The translations under genes were made by a program, and so were the position numbers. A stretch of DNA of 64,000 nucleotides. Source: Pseudomonas chlororaphis. GTDB taxonomy: Bacteria > Pseudomonadota > Gammaproteobacteria > Pseudomonadales > Pseudomonadaceae. Positions 17,491 through 25,882 of the stretch are shown one piece after another. Position 1 is the stretch's first letter. The number at the start of each line of letters is the position of its first letter. The DNA lies in the NCBI RefSeq assembly GCF_001921865.1, contig NZ_MSCT01000025.1:62001-126000 (forward strand). The letters run 5' to 3'. A model generated the notes under the pieces. The model had not been told where the DNA came from and did no database searches. It saw only the letters and a list, made by a program, of their open reading frames with translations.

Positions 17491-17523
17491 ATCCCGGCCC
17501 TATAGAGAGCACACGAGGCGCAG

Positions 17524-18336
17524 ATGCCTGAATTACCGGAAGTCGAAACCACCCGGCGCGGTATCGCGCCGCACCTGGAAGGCCAGCGCGTCAGCCGCGT
17601 GATCGTGCGCGACCGGCGCCTGCGCTGGCCGATTCCGGAGGACCTCGATGTGCGCCTGTCCGGGCAGCAGATCGTCAAGGTCGAGCGCCGCGCCAAGTAC
17701 CTGCTGATCAATGCCGAGGTCGGCACGTTGATCAGCCACCTGGGCATGTCGGGCAACCTGCGCCTGGTGGAGGTCGGCCTGCCGGCGGCCAAGCACGAGC
17801 ATGTCGATATCGAGCTGGAGTCCGGGCTGGCCCTGCGCTACACCGACCCGCGGCGTTTCGGCGCGATGCTCTGGAGTCTCGACCCGCTCAACCACGAACT
17901 GCTGGTCCGCCTGGGGCCGGAGCCTTTGACCGACCTGTTCGACGGCGAGCGCCTGTATCAGCTGTCGCGGGGGCGCTCGATGGCGGTCAAGCCGTTCATC
18001 ATGGACAACGCGGTGGTGGTGGGGGTGGGCAATATCTATGCGACCGAAGCGCTGTTCGCCGCCGGCATCGACCCGCGTCGCGAAGCCAAGGGGATTTCCC
18101 GGGCGCGCTACCTGAAGCTGGCCATCGAGATCAAACGCATCCTGGCCGCGGCCATCGAGCGCGGCGGCACCACCCTGCGCGACTTTATCGGCGGCGACGG
18201 GCAGCCGGGATATTTCCAGCAGGAACTGTTCGTCTACGGGCGTGGCGGGGAACACTGCAAGGTCTGCGGCAGCGGGCTGCGGGAGGTCAAGCTGGGGCAG
18301 CGGGCGAGCGTTTTCTGCCCTAAGTGCCAGGGCTGA
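17524..18336 (+). CDS. mutM: formamidopyrimidine-DNA glycosylase (Fpg)
   Basis: A 270-residue bifunctional glycosylase/AP lyase that removes 8-oxoguanine and Fapy lesions. The N-terminus 'PELPEVETTRRG' supplies the catalytic proline and glutamate. The conserved lysine lies near residue 58 in 'RRAKYLL', and the H2TH region contains 'VGVGNIYATEALF'. The C-terminal zinc finger has paired cysteines in 'CKVCGSG' and 'CPKC'. The length is standard for Fpg. A REPIN follows the stop. Confidence 0.97.
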   Translation: MPELPEVETTRRGIAPHLEGQRVSRVIVRDRRLRWPIPEDLDVRLSGQQIVKVERRAKYLLINAEVGTLISHLGMSGNLRLVEVGLPAAKHEHVDIELESGLALRYTDPRRFGAMLWSLDPLNHELLVRLGPEPLTDLFDGERLYQLSRGRSMAVKPFIMDNAVVVGVGNIYATEALFAAGIDPRREAKGISRARYLKLAIEIKRILAAAIERGGTTLRDFIGGDGQPGYFQQELFVYGRGGEHCKVCGSGLREVKLGQRASVFCPKCQG

Positions 18337-18339
18337 AAA

Positions 18340-18415
18340 GCATCGCGAGCAAGCTCGCTCCTACAAGGACGGCGTTGTACCTGTCGGTGTAGGAGCGAGC
18401 TTGCTCGCGATAGCG
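18340..18415. repeat. REPIN between mutM and the ferredoxin gene
   Basis: Inverted pair (18341-18366 and 18388-18414) of the canonical REP core in the convergent gap. Confidence 0.88.
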
Positions 18416-18443
18416 TCTGTACCGACGCCGCAAAACCATCGAT

Positions 18444-18695
18444 TTACGCCTTGCCGGTGATCTTCCGGTACTTGGCCATCAACTCTTCTTCGGTTTCCGG
18501 GCGGGCTTCGTCCAGCGGGATGCAATCCACCGGGCAGACTTGCTGGCATTGCGGCTCGTCATAGTGGCCGACGCACTGGGTGCACAGGTTCGGGTCGATC
18601 ACGTAGATCTCTTCGCCTTGAGAGATCGCGGCGTTCGGGCACTCGGGTTCGCAGACGTCGCAGTTGATGCAATCGTCGGTGATGATCAGGGACAT
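18444..18695 (-). CDS. fdx: 2[4Fe-4S] ferredoxin, YfhL/Fdx type
   Basis: An 83-residue ferredoxin with two cluster-binding motifs: 'CINCDVCEPECP' near the N-terminus and 'CTQCVGHYDEPQCQQVCPVDC' with the insertion between cysteines seen in the Allochromatium/YfhL type. The start at 18695 ('MSLIITDDCINC') gives the same 83 residues as P. aeruginosa Fdx1. It is a low-potential electron carrier of uncertain partner. It lies downstream of coaD on the same strand, with a 159 bp gap that contains no other gene. Confidence 0.95.
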   Translation of the reverse strand: MSLIITDDCINCDVCEPECPNAAISQGEEIYVIDPNLCTQCVGHYDEPQCQQVCPVDCIPLDEARPETEEELMAKYRKITGKA

Positions 18696-18854
18696 GGGGC
18701 ACTCCGGCCGGGGCGGCGGGCCCAGGCATTTGAAAAACCAAGGGCGCAATTGTGCCGTATTGACGAGCGCAGTGCACGCGGGCTCGATGGGAGGGGCGTT
18801 TGCGGGGCTTGTTGCGCGGGAGCTGGCGCAGGCCTGGCCAGCTCCCTCGAGGGG

Positions 18855-19334
18855 TTATTTCTTGAAGCGCAGGGTCAGGGCCTCGGCCACGGCCGGGTGC
18901 ACGAACTTGCTGATATCGCCGCCCAGCGCCGCGATTTCCCGGACCAGGGTCGAGGAAATGAACGAGTAGCGCTCGGATGGCGTGAGGAACAGGCTTTCCA
19001 CGTCCGGCGCCAACTGGCGGTTCATGTTGGCCAGCTGGAACTCGTATTCGAAGTCCGAAACCGCCCGCAGCCCCCGCAGGAACACATTGGCGTTCTGCTC
19101 CTTGGCGAAATGCGCCAGCAGCGTGGAGAAACCGACGACTTCAACGTTCGGCAGGTGCTTGGTGACCTCGCGAGCCAGTTCCACACGCTGTTCCAGGGGG
19201 AAAAGCGGGTTTTTCTTCGGGCTGGCGGCGACGGCGATGATCACATGATCGAACAGGCGCGAGGCGCGCTCGACCAGATCGCCATGGCCCTTGGTAATAG
19301 GGTCGAAGGTACCTGGGTACAACACTCGGTTCAT
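18855..19334 (-). CDS. coaD: phosphopantetheine adenylyltransferase
   Basis: A 159-residue nucleotidyltransferase that transfers AMP from ATP to 4'-phosphopantetheine, the penultimate step of coenzyme A synthesis. 'YPGTFDPITKGHGDLVERA' carries the (T/H)xGH active-site motif near the N-terminus. 'SSTLVREIAALGGDIS' is the C-terminal ISSTxxR-type motif. The length matches the family. Confidence 0.97.
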   Translation of the reverse strand: MNRVLYPGTFDPITKGHGDLVERASRLFDHVIIAVAASPKKNPLFPLEQRVELAREVTKHLPNVEVVGFSTLLAHFAKEQNANVFLRGLRAVSDFEYEFQLANMNRQLAPDVESLFLTPSERYSFISSTLVREIAALGGDISKFVHPAVAEALTLRFKK

Positions 19335-19449
19335 CGCGTCGTCCTGGCGGGAATCCGTTGGGGAGTCGGATGGTATCGCAGCCTTTCCGGTGGGCCAAGT
19401 CGCCTGTAACGGAAGAAAGCCCTATAGACGACGAAAATAAGCGACTTTT

Positions 19450-21045
19450 TCATCCGGTTTTCAGCCGTTCGGCCAGGGCCGTGGCCAGTTGCGCGGTCAG
19501 GCCGTAGACCGACAATTGCGGATTGGCGCCAATGCTGGTGGGGAACAGCGAGCCGTCGTGGACCGACAGGTTGGTCAGTTGGTGATGGCGGCCCAGGCTG
19601 TCGGTGACGGCGTTCCTGGGGTCTTCGCCCATGGCGCAACCGCCCATCACATGGGCGCTGCCCAGGCGGGTGCGGTACAGCTCCAGGCTCAAGCCGTCGA
19701 TCAGCGTCCGCGCCTCGCCCAGGGTTTTCACGTAGCGGGCATCGCTGTGCAGCGGCATCACCGCCTTGGCGCCGCCGGCGAACTGGATCTGCGCCATGCT
19801 GTGGAATGCCCGGCGCACGCCATCCCAGGCGTAGTCCGACACCTGATAGTCGAGCACGGGCGAGCCGTCGCCGCGCAGCTCCACGCTGCCGCCGGGGCTG
19901 TCGGGGTGAAAACCGTCGCGCAGCAGCGCGAGCATGGCGTGGGTGTGGGGCAGTTGCTGCATGTCCAGGGCGCTCTGCGGGCCGAAACCGCCGAGCAGGG
20001 TGGCGGCCAGCGCCGGTTGCAGCGGCGGCACTTCCAGCTTGTAGGACATTTTGCCGGTGGTGCCGTCCTGCCATTGGAAATGGTCGGAGTAGATCGACTG
20101 CGGCGCGCCGTAGAACGGGTTGATCACCTGGTCGAACTGCCCGGCGGAGAAATTCACCAGATGCAGGAAGGTGCGTTTGCCCAGGCGCTTGTGCGGGTCG
20201 GCCGCGTCGGAGCGCAGTAGCAGGGCCGGGCTGTTGATCCCGCCGCCGGCCAGCACGTAGTGCCGCGCCCTGACCTGGATGGTGCGCCCGGTGGGCGCCA
20301 CGCAGCGCGGGTCCATGGCCAGGCATTGCAGGCTCTCGACCCGGTCGCCCTTGATCCGCAGGCGCTCGGCGCGGGCCAGGTACAACAGCTCGCCGCCTTT
20401 CTCCAGAGTCGCGGGAATGGTGGTGACCATCATCGATTGCTTGGCGTTGGTCGGGCAGCCCATGCCGCAATAGCCGAGGTTCCAGCAGCCGCGCACGTTG
20501 CGCGGGATCACGTGCCAGCTGTAGCCGAGTTTTTCGCAGCCGATGCGGATCACGTCGTTGTTGGCGTTGGGCGGCATGATCCACGGCGCGACGCCCAGGC
20601 GCTGTTCCATCTTCGCGAACCAGGGCGCCATCTCGGCCGGGCTGTGGCCCTTGACGTCGTGCTCGCGGGCCCAGTGTTCGAGGGTCGGGTCGGGCGTGCG
20701 GAAGCTGGAAGTCCAGTTGATCAGGGTGGTGCCGCCGACCGCGCGGCCTTGCAGGATGGTGATGGCGCCGTCCTTGCTCATGCGGCCGATGCCTTCCTGG
20801 TAGAGGCTGGCGTAGGCCTGGTCCTCGAGCATCTTGAAGTCGTCACTGGTCTTGAGCGGGCCTTCCTCGATCAGCAGCACCTTGTAGCCGGCGGCGCTGA
20901 GGATCTCGGCGGTGGTGCCGCCGCCCGCGCCGCTGCCGATGATCGCGACATCCGCTTCGAGGGTCAGGTCCTGCTGCAATTGTGAACCGTCGTAGGTTTT
21001 CCAGCCGCGGGCCAGGCCTTCGCGAAACAGATCGGGTACGGGCAT
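19450..21045 (-). CDS. GMC-family FAD oxidoreductase (alcohol dehydrogenase-like)
   Basis: A 531-residue flavoprotein. The FAD-binding motif 'IIGSGAGGGTTAEIL' lies near residues 36-50. 'GRAVGGTTLINWTSSFRTPD' is the second GMC signature, and the C-terminal active-site region contains 'GSAHVMGGCAMG' and 'DGSLFPTSIGANPQLS'. There is a cysteine-rich segment 'GCWNLGYCGMGC'. The start at 21045 gives 'MPVPDLFREGLARGW' and fits the family; no signal peptide is visible. It lies downstream of a Tat-type lipoprotein subunit and an aldehyde dehydrogenase, so the trio probably oxidises an alcohol to aldehyde and then acid. The substrate is unknown. Confidence 0.88.
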   Translation of the reverse strand: MPVPDLFREGLARGWKTYDGSQLQQDLTLEADVAIIGSGAGGGTTAEILSAAGYKVLLIEEGPLKTSDDFKMLEDQAYASLYQEGIGRMSKDGAITILQGRAVGGTTLINWTSSFRTPDPTLEHWAREHDVKGHSPAEMAPWFAKMEQRLGVAPWIMPPNANNDVIRIGCEKLGYSWHVIPRNVRGCWNLGYCGMGCPTNAKQSMMVTTIPATLEKGGELLYLARAERLRIKGDRVESLQCLAMDPRCVAPTGRTIQVRARHYVLAGGGINSPALLLRSDAADPHKRLGKRTFLHLVNFSAGQFDQVINPFYGAPQSIYSDHFQWQDGTTGKMSYKLEVPPLQPALAATLLGGFGPQSALDMQQLPHTHAMLALLRDGFHPDSPGGSVELRGDGSPVLDYQVSDYAWDGVRRAFHSMAQIQFAGGAKAVMPLHSDARYVKTLGEARTLIDGLSLELYRTRLGSAHVMGGCAMGEDPRNAVTDSLGRHHQLTNLSVHDGSLFPTSIGANPQLSVYGLTAQLATALAERLKTG

Positions 21046-21089
21046 ATCAGGCGCTCTCTTGTTATGGATGTTGTGGCCGCCACCGTTCC

Positions 21090-21178
21090 TGTTGCGATCG
21101 GCTCCGCAGGAGACGCGCTCCTGAGGTCCTTGGCAGGTCCTTCGGACCTTATCGCAGCCTTCGGCAGCGGCTACAGAG
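21090..21178. repeat. palindromic repeat inside the GMC operon
   Basis: Contains a GGTCC-TTC-GGACC hairpin and ends in CGCAGCCTTCGGCAGCGGCTACA, the same arm as the large inverted repeat at 42838-42942. It fills the 143 bp gap between the subunit gene and the GMC gene. Confidence 0.6.
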
Positions 21179-21188
21179 TGAACAGTCT

Positions 21189-21734
21189 TCAGATTTTGGG
21201 TGGGCCGGGATAGCCGCAATGGGCCCAGGAGTCGGGGCATTTGTACCAGGCCATCATCACCAGTTGCAGCAGCGACGCGTGGCCCATGCGCAGCAGGCTG
21301 AGGGCGCTGTTCTGCCAGCGTTGGAGAAAATGCCGGATGTCCTCGGCGCTGGCATTTTCCCAACTGCCCCAGATGCCGGTCAGCGGACCGCGGGTGATGC
21401 CCATGCCCAGCACGTCGAACAACTGGCGGGTGAGCTTGAGCATTTCCGGCGACAGGTGATCGAGGCCGCGGTCCAGGCTGTTCAGGGTGGCGTCGACGGC
21501 GGCCGGCAGTTGCCCGGCGGCCACAGCGCCGTCGAGCATCACCGGGATCAGCGCCCGCAGAAACGGCAGGTCGCTGCTGCGCAGCACGACGAAGCCGCTG
21601 GCCGCGCTGCCGGACGAGCAGCCGCTGAGGCTGGCGCCGATGCCGGCAGTAGTCAGGAACGCGCTAGCGCACAGGCCGATTTTCAACAGCCCTCGGCGCG
21701 ACAGGGCGGGTGCTACAGGCAGGCTGGGGTTCAT
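21189..21734 (-). CDS. small subunit of a GMC dehydrogenase (gluconate 2-dehydrogenase subunit 3-like), Tat signal
   Basis: A 181-residue protein whose N-terminus 'LSRRGLLKIGLCASAFL' is a twin-arginine motif followed by a hydrophobic stretch and a possible lipobox (L-S-G-C, cysteine near 39). The mature part is helical and resembles subunit 3 of membrane-bound gluconate/alcohol dehydrogenases. Such subunits carry the signal-less flavin subunit across the membrane by hitch-hiking on Tat export. It lies between the aldehyde dehydrogenase and GMC genes on the same strand. The assignment rests on context plus the Tat motif. Confidence 0.75.
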   Translation of the reverse strand: MNPSLPVAPALSRRGLLKIGLCASAFLTTAGIGASLSGCSSGSAASGFVVLRSSDLPFLRALIPVMLDGAVAAGQLPAAVDATLNSLDRGLDHLSPEMLKLTRQLFDVLGMGITRGPLTGIWGSWENASAEDIRHFLQRWQNSALSLLRMGHASLLQLVMMAWYKCPDSWAHCGYPGPPKI

Positions 21735-21761
21735 TGTTGTTATTACCCGGCAATGGTCTGG

Positions 21762-23192
21762 TTAACGGATGAACAATTTCTGGATCAGTTTCTGGATCGG
21801 CTTGCCGTAGGGCGGGTAGATCAGGCGCGCGGCATTCAGGCGTTGCTTGCTCAGCACGCCCTTGGCCTTGCTGAAGGTCAGGAAGCCCTCGTGGCCGTGG
21901 TAATGGCCCATGCCCGAAGGGCCGACGCCGCCGAACGGCATGTCGTCCTGGGCCACGTGCAGCAGGGTGTCGTTGAGGCACACGCCGCCCGAGTGGGTTT
22001 CGTTGAGTACCCGGTTCTGCTCGGCCTTGTCGTAGCCGAAGTAGTAGAGCGCCAGGGGCCGCGGGCGCTGGTTGATGTAGGCGAAGGCCTGGTCGAGCCC
22101 GGTGTAGGGCACGATCGGTAGGATCGGGCCGAAAATCTCGTCCTGCATCACGATCATGTCGTCGCTGACATTGAGCATCAGGCTGTGGCCCATGCGCCGC
22201 TCCTGGTTTTCCTCGAACAGCGGGATCAGCAGCGCGCCCTTGCTGGTGGCGTCGCTGATATAGCTGTTCAGGCGCGCCAGCTGCCGCTGGTTGATGATCG
22301 CGGTGTAGTCGGGGTTGTCGACCAAGGTCGGGAAGAAACCGCGGACCACCTGGCGATAGGCGTCGACGAAGGCGCCGACCCGGTGTTCCGGGACCAGCAC
22401 GTAGTCCGGGGCGACGCAGGTCTGGCCGGCATTCATGGTCTTGCCGAAGGCGATGCGCTCGGCGGCGTCCTTGAGCGGCACATCTTCGGAAACGATGGCC
22501 GGCGACTTGCCGCCCAGTTCCAGGGTCACCGGGGTCAGGTTTTCCGCCGCGGCGCGCATCACATGCTTGCCGATGCTGGTGGCGCCGGTGAACAGCAGGT
22601 GGTCGAAAGGCAGTTTCGAGAAGGCCATGCCCACTTCGGCTTCGCCCAGCACCACGGCCACCAGGTCTTCGGGGAACACCTTGGCCAGCAGGCGCTTGAG
22701 CAGCAGGCCGGTGGCGGGCGTGGATTCGCTGAGCTTGAGCAGCACCCGGTTGCCGGCGGCGAGCGCACCCACCAGCGGACCGATGGCCAGGTACAGCGGG
22801 TAGTTCCACGGCACGATCACCCCGACCACGCCCAGCGGCTGATAGACGACCTTGGCCGAGGCCGGCTGGAAGGCCGCGCCGACCTTGCGCCGCGAAGGTT
22901 TCATCCAGCCCTTGAGGTGTTTGCTGGCGTAATGGATGCCGTGCAGGCTGGGCATGATTTCCGCGAGCAGGGTTTCGTCGGCGCTGCGATGGCTGAAATC
23001 CTGGCTGATGGCGTCGACCAGGGCCTGGCGTTCGCTGGCCAGCAGTTCGCGCAGGCTCTTGAGCCATTGCTGGCGCTGGGCGGCCGGCGGCATGGGGTTG
23101 GCGGCGAAGGCCTGGCGCTGGGCGGCGAACAGGCTGTGCAGCTCGTCCAACTGTTGGTGGGCTTCCGGCAAGTAGGCGATTTCGGCAGACAT
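21762..23192 (-). CDS. coniferyl-aldehyde dehydrogenase-type aldehyde dehydrogenase
   Basis: A 476-residue NAD(P)-dependent aldehyde dehydrogenase. It has the 'PWNYPLYLAIGPLVGALAAGN' cofactor region, K153, catalytic E225 in 'LELGGKSP' and nucleophile C259 in 'NAGQTCVAPDYVLVPE'. The 'ISQDFSHRSADETLLAEIMP' N-terminal region and the long C-terminus ('LIYPPYGKPIQKLIQKLFIR') fit the coniferyl-aldehyde dehydrogenase (CalB) subfamily. It is the first gene of the operon and is divergent from a TetR regulator. It oxidises the aldehyde produced by the GMC enzyme, in lignin-type aromatic or alkanal metabolism (inferred). Confidence 0.9.
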   Translation of the reverse strand: MSAEIAYLPEAHQQLDELHSLFAAQRQAFAANPMPPAAQRQQWLKSLRELLASERQALVDAISQDFSHRSADETLLAEIMPSLHGIHYASKHLKGWMKPSRRKVGAAFQPASAKVVYQPLGVVGVIVPWNYPLYLAIGPLVGALAAGNRVLLKLSESTPATGLLLKRLLAKVFPEDLVAVVLGEAEVGMAFSKLPFDHLLFTGATSIGKHVMRAAAENLTPVTLELGGKSPAIVSEDVPLKDAAERIAFGKTMNAGQTCVAPDYVLVPEHRVGAFVDAYRQVVRGFFPTLVDNPDYTAIINQRQLARLNSYISDATSKGALLIPLFEENQERRMGHSLMLNVSDDMIVMQDEIFGPILPIVPYTGLDQAFAYINQRPRPLALYYFGYDKAEQNRVLNETHSGGVCLNDTLLHVAQDDMPFGGVGPSGMGHYHGHEGFLTFSKAKGVLSKQRLNAARLIYPPYGKPIQKLIQKLFIR

Positions 23193-23223
23193 GGGCAGCT
23201 CCGGTTTTTATTGGGGTGGGCGA

Positions 23224-23247
23224 TTTTTAGAGTTTATGCTCTAAAAT
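23224..23247. promoter_or_regulatory. candidate TetR operator in the divergent gap
   Basis: TTTTTAGAGTTTATGCTCTAAAA forms an imperfect palindrome (TTTTAGAG....CTCTAAAA) in the aldehyde dehydrogenase/TetR intergenic region, close to the dehydrogenase start. Arms are 8 bp with a 7-base centre. Confidence 0.6.
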
Positions 23248-23339
23248 GTCAAATGACTTCCCGGGCCGGCTCTGATTTATCCCGTCGATGATAGGTCGTA
23301 AGATGCCGGGCAACGCCTTCTCGATTAAAGCCCACGCTC

Positions 23340-24014
23340 ATGGCCCCACGCATAAAAACCCGCGAACGTATCGTCCAGAACAGCCTGGAGCTGTTCAACC
23401 AGCAAGGCGAGCGCAGTGTCAGCACCAACCACATTGCCGCCCACATGGAGATTTCGCCGGGCAACCTGTATTACCACTTCCCCAACAAGCAGGCGATCAT
23501 CGCCGTGCTGTTCTGCGAATACGAGGCCCTGGTCGACAGCTTCCTGCGCCTGCCCCCGGACCGCGCCGTGACAGTGGAAGACAAGCGCTATTACCTGCAA
23601 GCGGTGTTGTCCGCCATGTGGCGCTATCGCTTCCTGCACCGCGACCTGGAACACCTGCTCGACAGCGACGCCGAGATGGCCGCGCGTTACCGGCGCTTCT
23701 CCCAGCGTTGCCTGATCCACGGCACGGCCATCTACACGGGGTTCGTCGAGGCCGGCATCCTCAAGATGGACAAGGTGCAGATCGAATCCCTGACCCTCAA
23801 TGCCTGGATCATCCTCACGTCCTGGGTACGTTTCTTGTGCACCACTCGGGAAAACGCCACGCACCTGAGCGAAGAGGCCGTCAAACGCGGTGTGTATCAG
23901 GTGCTGGTGCTGGAAGCCGGGTTTGTCACCGATTCGGCGCGGGAGGCGGTCAGCGCGCTGTTCGACGAGTTTTACGTACCCCTGGGGCAAGCCCTGGAAG
24001 AAGTGCAGGCCTAG
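23340..24014 (+). CDS. TetR/AcrR-family transcriptional regulator
   Basis: A 224-residue repressor-type protein. The N-terminal helix-turn-helix is visible as 'TNHIAAHMEISPGNLYYHFPNKQAII' near residues 30-55, followed by a helical ligand-binding domain. It is divergent from the aldehyde dehydrogenase with a 147 bp gap, so it most likely controls the dehydrogenase/GMC operon. A 12-13 bp spaced TTTTAGAGT/ACTCTAAAAT-like sequence around 23224-23247 in that gap is a candidate operator. Confidence 0.9.
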   Translation: MAPRIKTRERIVQNSLELFNQQGERSVSTNHIAAHMEISPGNLYYHFPNKQAIIAVLFCEYEALVDSFLRLPPDRAVTVEDKRYYLQAVLSAMWRYRFLHRDLEHLLDSDAEMAARYRRFSQRCLIHGTAIYTGFVEAGILKMDKVQIESLTLNAWIILTSWVRFLCTTRENATHLSEEAVKRGVYQVLVLEAGFVTDSAREAVSALFDEFYVPLGQALEEVQA

Positions 24015-24048
24015 ATCCCTTCAACCCCCTCGATTACCGGAGTCCGTC

Positions 24049-24903
24049 ATGCCCATCGCGCAACTGATCAGCCCACCGCAATTGGCCGCTCGCCTGGAGC
24101 AGCCCGGGTTGGTGATTCTCGATTGTCGTTTTGCCCTGGAAGACCCGGATTACGGTCAGCGCAGCTATTCGGAGGGGCATCTGGCCGGCGCGCATTTCGC
24201 CGATCTGGAGCGCGACCTCAGCGGCCCGGTGGTCAAGGGCGTGACCGGCCGCCACCCGCTGCCGTCGCCGTCGGCGCTGATCGCGCGCCTGCAAGCCTGG
24301 GGCATCGACGCCGACAGTGACGTTGTGCTGTACGACGACGGCCCCGGCGCCTTTGCCGCCCGGGCCTGGTGGCTGCTGGCCTGGCTGGGCAAGCGCGACG
24401 GGGTGTTTATCCTCGATGGCGGCCTGAAAGCCTGGCACGCGGCAGGCCTGCCGTTGAGCCTGGATGCGCCGTCCGGCGTACCGGGGAATTTCACCGGACA
24501 GCCCGACCCAGCCTTGCTGTTGAGCGCCGAAGCGTTGCAAAAACGCCTTGGCCAGCCCGCGTTGACCCTGCTCGACGCACGCGCCCAGCCGCGCTTTCGC
24601 GGCGAAGTGGAGCCGATCGACCCGGTGGCCGGGCATATTCCCGGCGCGCAATGCGCAGCCTTTACCGACAACCTGGGCAGCGACGGCCGTTTCCTGCCGG
24701 CCGAGCAGCTCAGGCAGCGTTTTGCCGCGAAGCTGGGCACGCGTTCTCCCGCCGATCTGGTGGCGTACTGCGGTTCGGGCGTGACGGCCTGCCATAACCT
24801 GTTCGCCCTGTGTCTGGCCGGTTACCCCCTGGCCAGCCTGTATGCCGGCTCCTGGAGCGAATGGATCACCGATCCGCAACGCGCGGTGGCCACGGGCGAC
24901 TGA
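24049..24903 (+). CDS. rhodanese-type sulfurtransferase (thiosulfate/3-mercaptopyruvate)
   Basis: A 284-residue two-domain rhodanese. The C-terminal active-site loop reads CGSGVTA, the form typical of 3-mercaptopyruvate sulfurtransferase (SseA); thiosulfate sulfurtransferases usually have CRKGVT. The N-terminal domain lacks the catalytic cysteine, as usual. The start ATG at 24049 follows GGAG at 24039-24042; the longer open frame reaching back into the TetR gene is not used. It probably works in sulfur transfer or cyanide detoxification. The gap to the TetR gene is only 34 bp. Confidence 0.9.
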   Translation: MPIAQLISPPQLAARLEQPGLVILDCRFALEDPDYGQRSYSEGHLAGAHFADLERDLSGPVVKGVTGRHPLPSPSALIARLQAWGIDADSDVVLYDDGPGAFAARAWWLLAWLGKRDGVFILDGGLKAWHAAGLPLSLDAPSGVPGNFTGQPDPALLLSAEALQKRLGQPALTLLDARAQPRFRGEVEPIDPVAGHIPGAQCAAFTDNLGSDGRFLPAEQLRQRFAAKLGTRSPADLVAYCGSGVTACHNLFALCLAGYPLASLYAGSWSEWITDPQRAVATGD

Positions 24904-24931
24904 GCCACGCCACCCGTCGTGACTCGTTGCA

Positions 24932-25038
24932 ACTGTAGGAGCGAAGCTTGCTCGCGATCCGGTCTTCCAGACGCCGCGTACGGCCTGACGGACAGCGTTG
25001 CCGGGGGATTTTTCGCGAGCAAGCTTCGCTCCTACAGG
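24932..25038. repeat. REP pair between convergent genes
   Basis: REP at 24932-24958 and inverted copy at 25012-25037, separated by about 53 bases. Both have the GCGAAGCTTGCTCGCGA variant. Confidence 0.85.
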
Positions 25039-25048
25039 AGGAGAGGCT

Positions 25049-25882
25049 TCAGCGTGACTGCCGGGCGCTGCGGTAGGCCGCCGGCCCCACGCCATAGACC
25101 TGCTTGAACTGCCGGCTCAGGTGGCTCTGGTCGGCGAAGCCCAGTTGGGTCGCCACTTCCAGCGGCAGGCAGCCGTCGCGCAGCAGGGCCCGGGCCTGGG
25201 CGATGCGTTGTTGCATCAGCCAGGTGTGCGGCGGCATGCCGGTGGCGCGGCGGAACACCCGGGCGAAATGAAAAGGCGAAAGGTTCACCGCCGCGGCCAG
25301 TTCTTCCAGGGACGGCGGGGCGGCCAGCTGTTCTTGCAACAGCTCCTTGGCGAGGAGAATCGCCCGGTGTTCCCGCCCGGGTTCGCCCGGTGCCTTGACC
25401 CCGGCATGGCGCCGCAGCAGCAGGAGCATCATTTCCCGCCACAGGGTCTGTTGTTGCAGGGCGGTGGCCGGACTCTCCAGCAACTGGTGCAACTGGCAGA
25501 AACCGCTGACCAGGTCCGGGTCGCGATACAGCGTGGCGCCGAAGGCCGGCAGGTTGTCGCAAGGCAGTTCCAGCTCGTCGAGCAAGGATAGGATCTGCCT
25601 GTTATCCGGATAGAACGCGCGGTACAACCAGCCGTCCTCGGTACCCTTGTGCCCGGTGTGCAGCTCGTCCGGGTTGATCAGCACCAGGGTGCCGCGCCCT
25701 GCCAGGTGCTCGGCGCCGCGGTAACGATAGCGCTGGGCGCCGGCCATGATCATGCCGATCACATAACCGTCATGCACGTGGGGCACGAAGCGATGCTCGA
25801 TATACCGCGCGGCCAGCAACTCGACGCCGGCCAGGGGCGCGGTTTGCCAGAAACGGATCGACTCGCCCCGGTCGTCGTTCAT
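25049..25882 (-). CDS. AraC-family transcriptional regulator
   Basis: A 277-residue regulator with an N-terminal cupin-like sensor domain ('FVPHVHDGYVIGMIMAGAQRYRYRG') and a C-terminal double helix-turn-helix ('LEELAAAVNLSPFHFARVFRRATGMPPHTWL' and 'LEVATQLGFADQSHLSRQFKQVYG'). The start at 25882 overlaps the YheT-type hydrolase stop (ATGA), so both are co-translated. The effector is unknown; the family often controls amino-acid or aromatic catabolism. Confidence 0.92.
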   Translation of the reverse strand: MNDDRGESIRFWQTAPLAGVELLAARYIEHRFVPHVHDGYVIGMIMAGAQRYRYRGAEHLAGRGTLVLINPDELHTGHKGTEDGWLYRAFYPDNRQILSLLDELELPCDNLPAFGATLYRDPDLVSGFCQLHQLLESPATALQQQTLWREMMLLLLRRHAGVKAPGEPGREHRAILLAKELLQEQLAAPPSLEELAAAVNLSPFHFARVFRRATGMPPHTWLMQQRIAQARALLRDGCLPLEVATQLGFADQSHLSRQFKQVYGVGPAAYRSARQSR

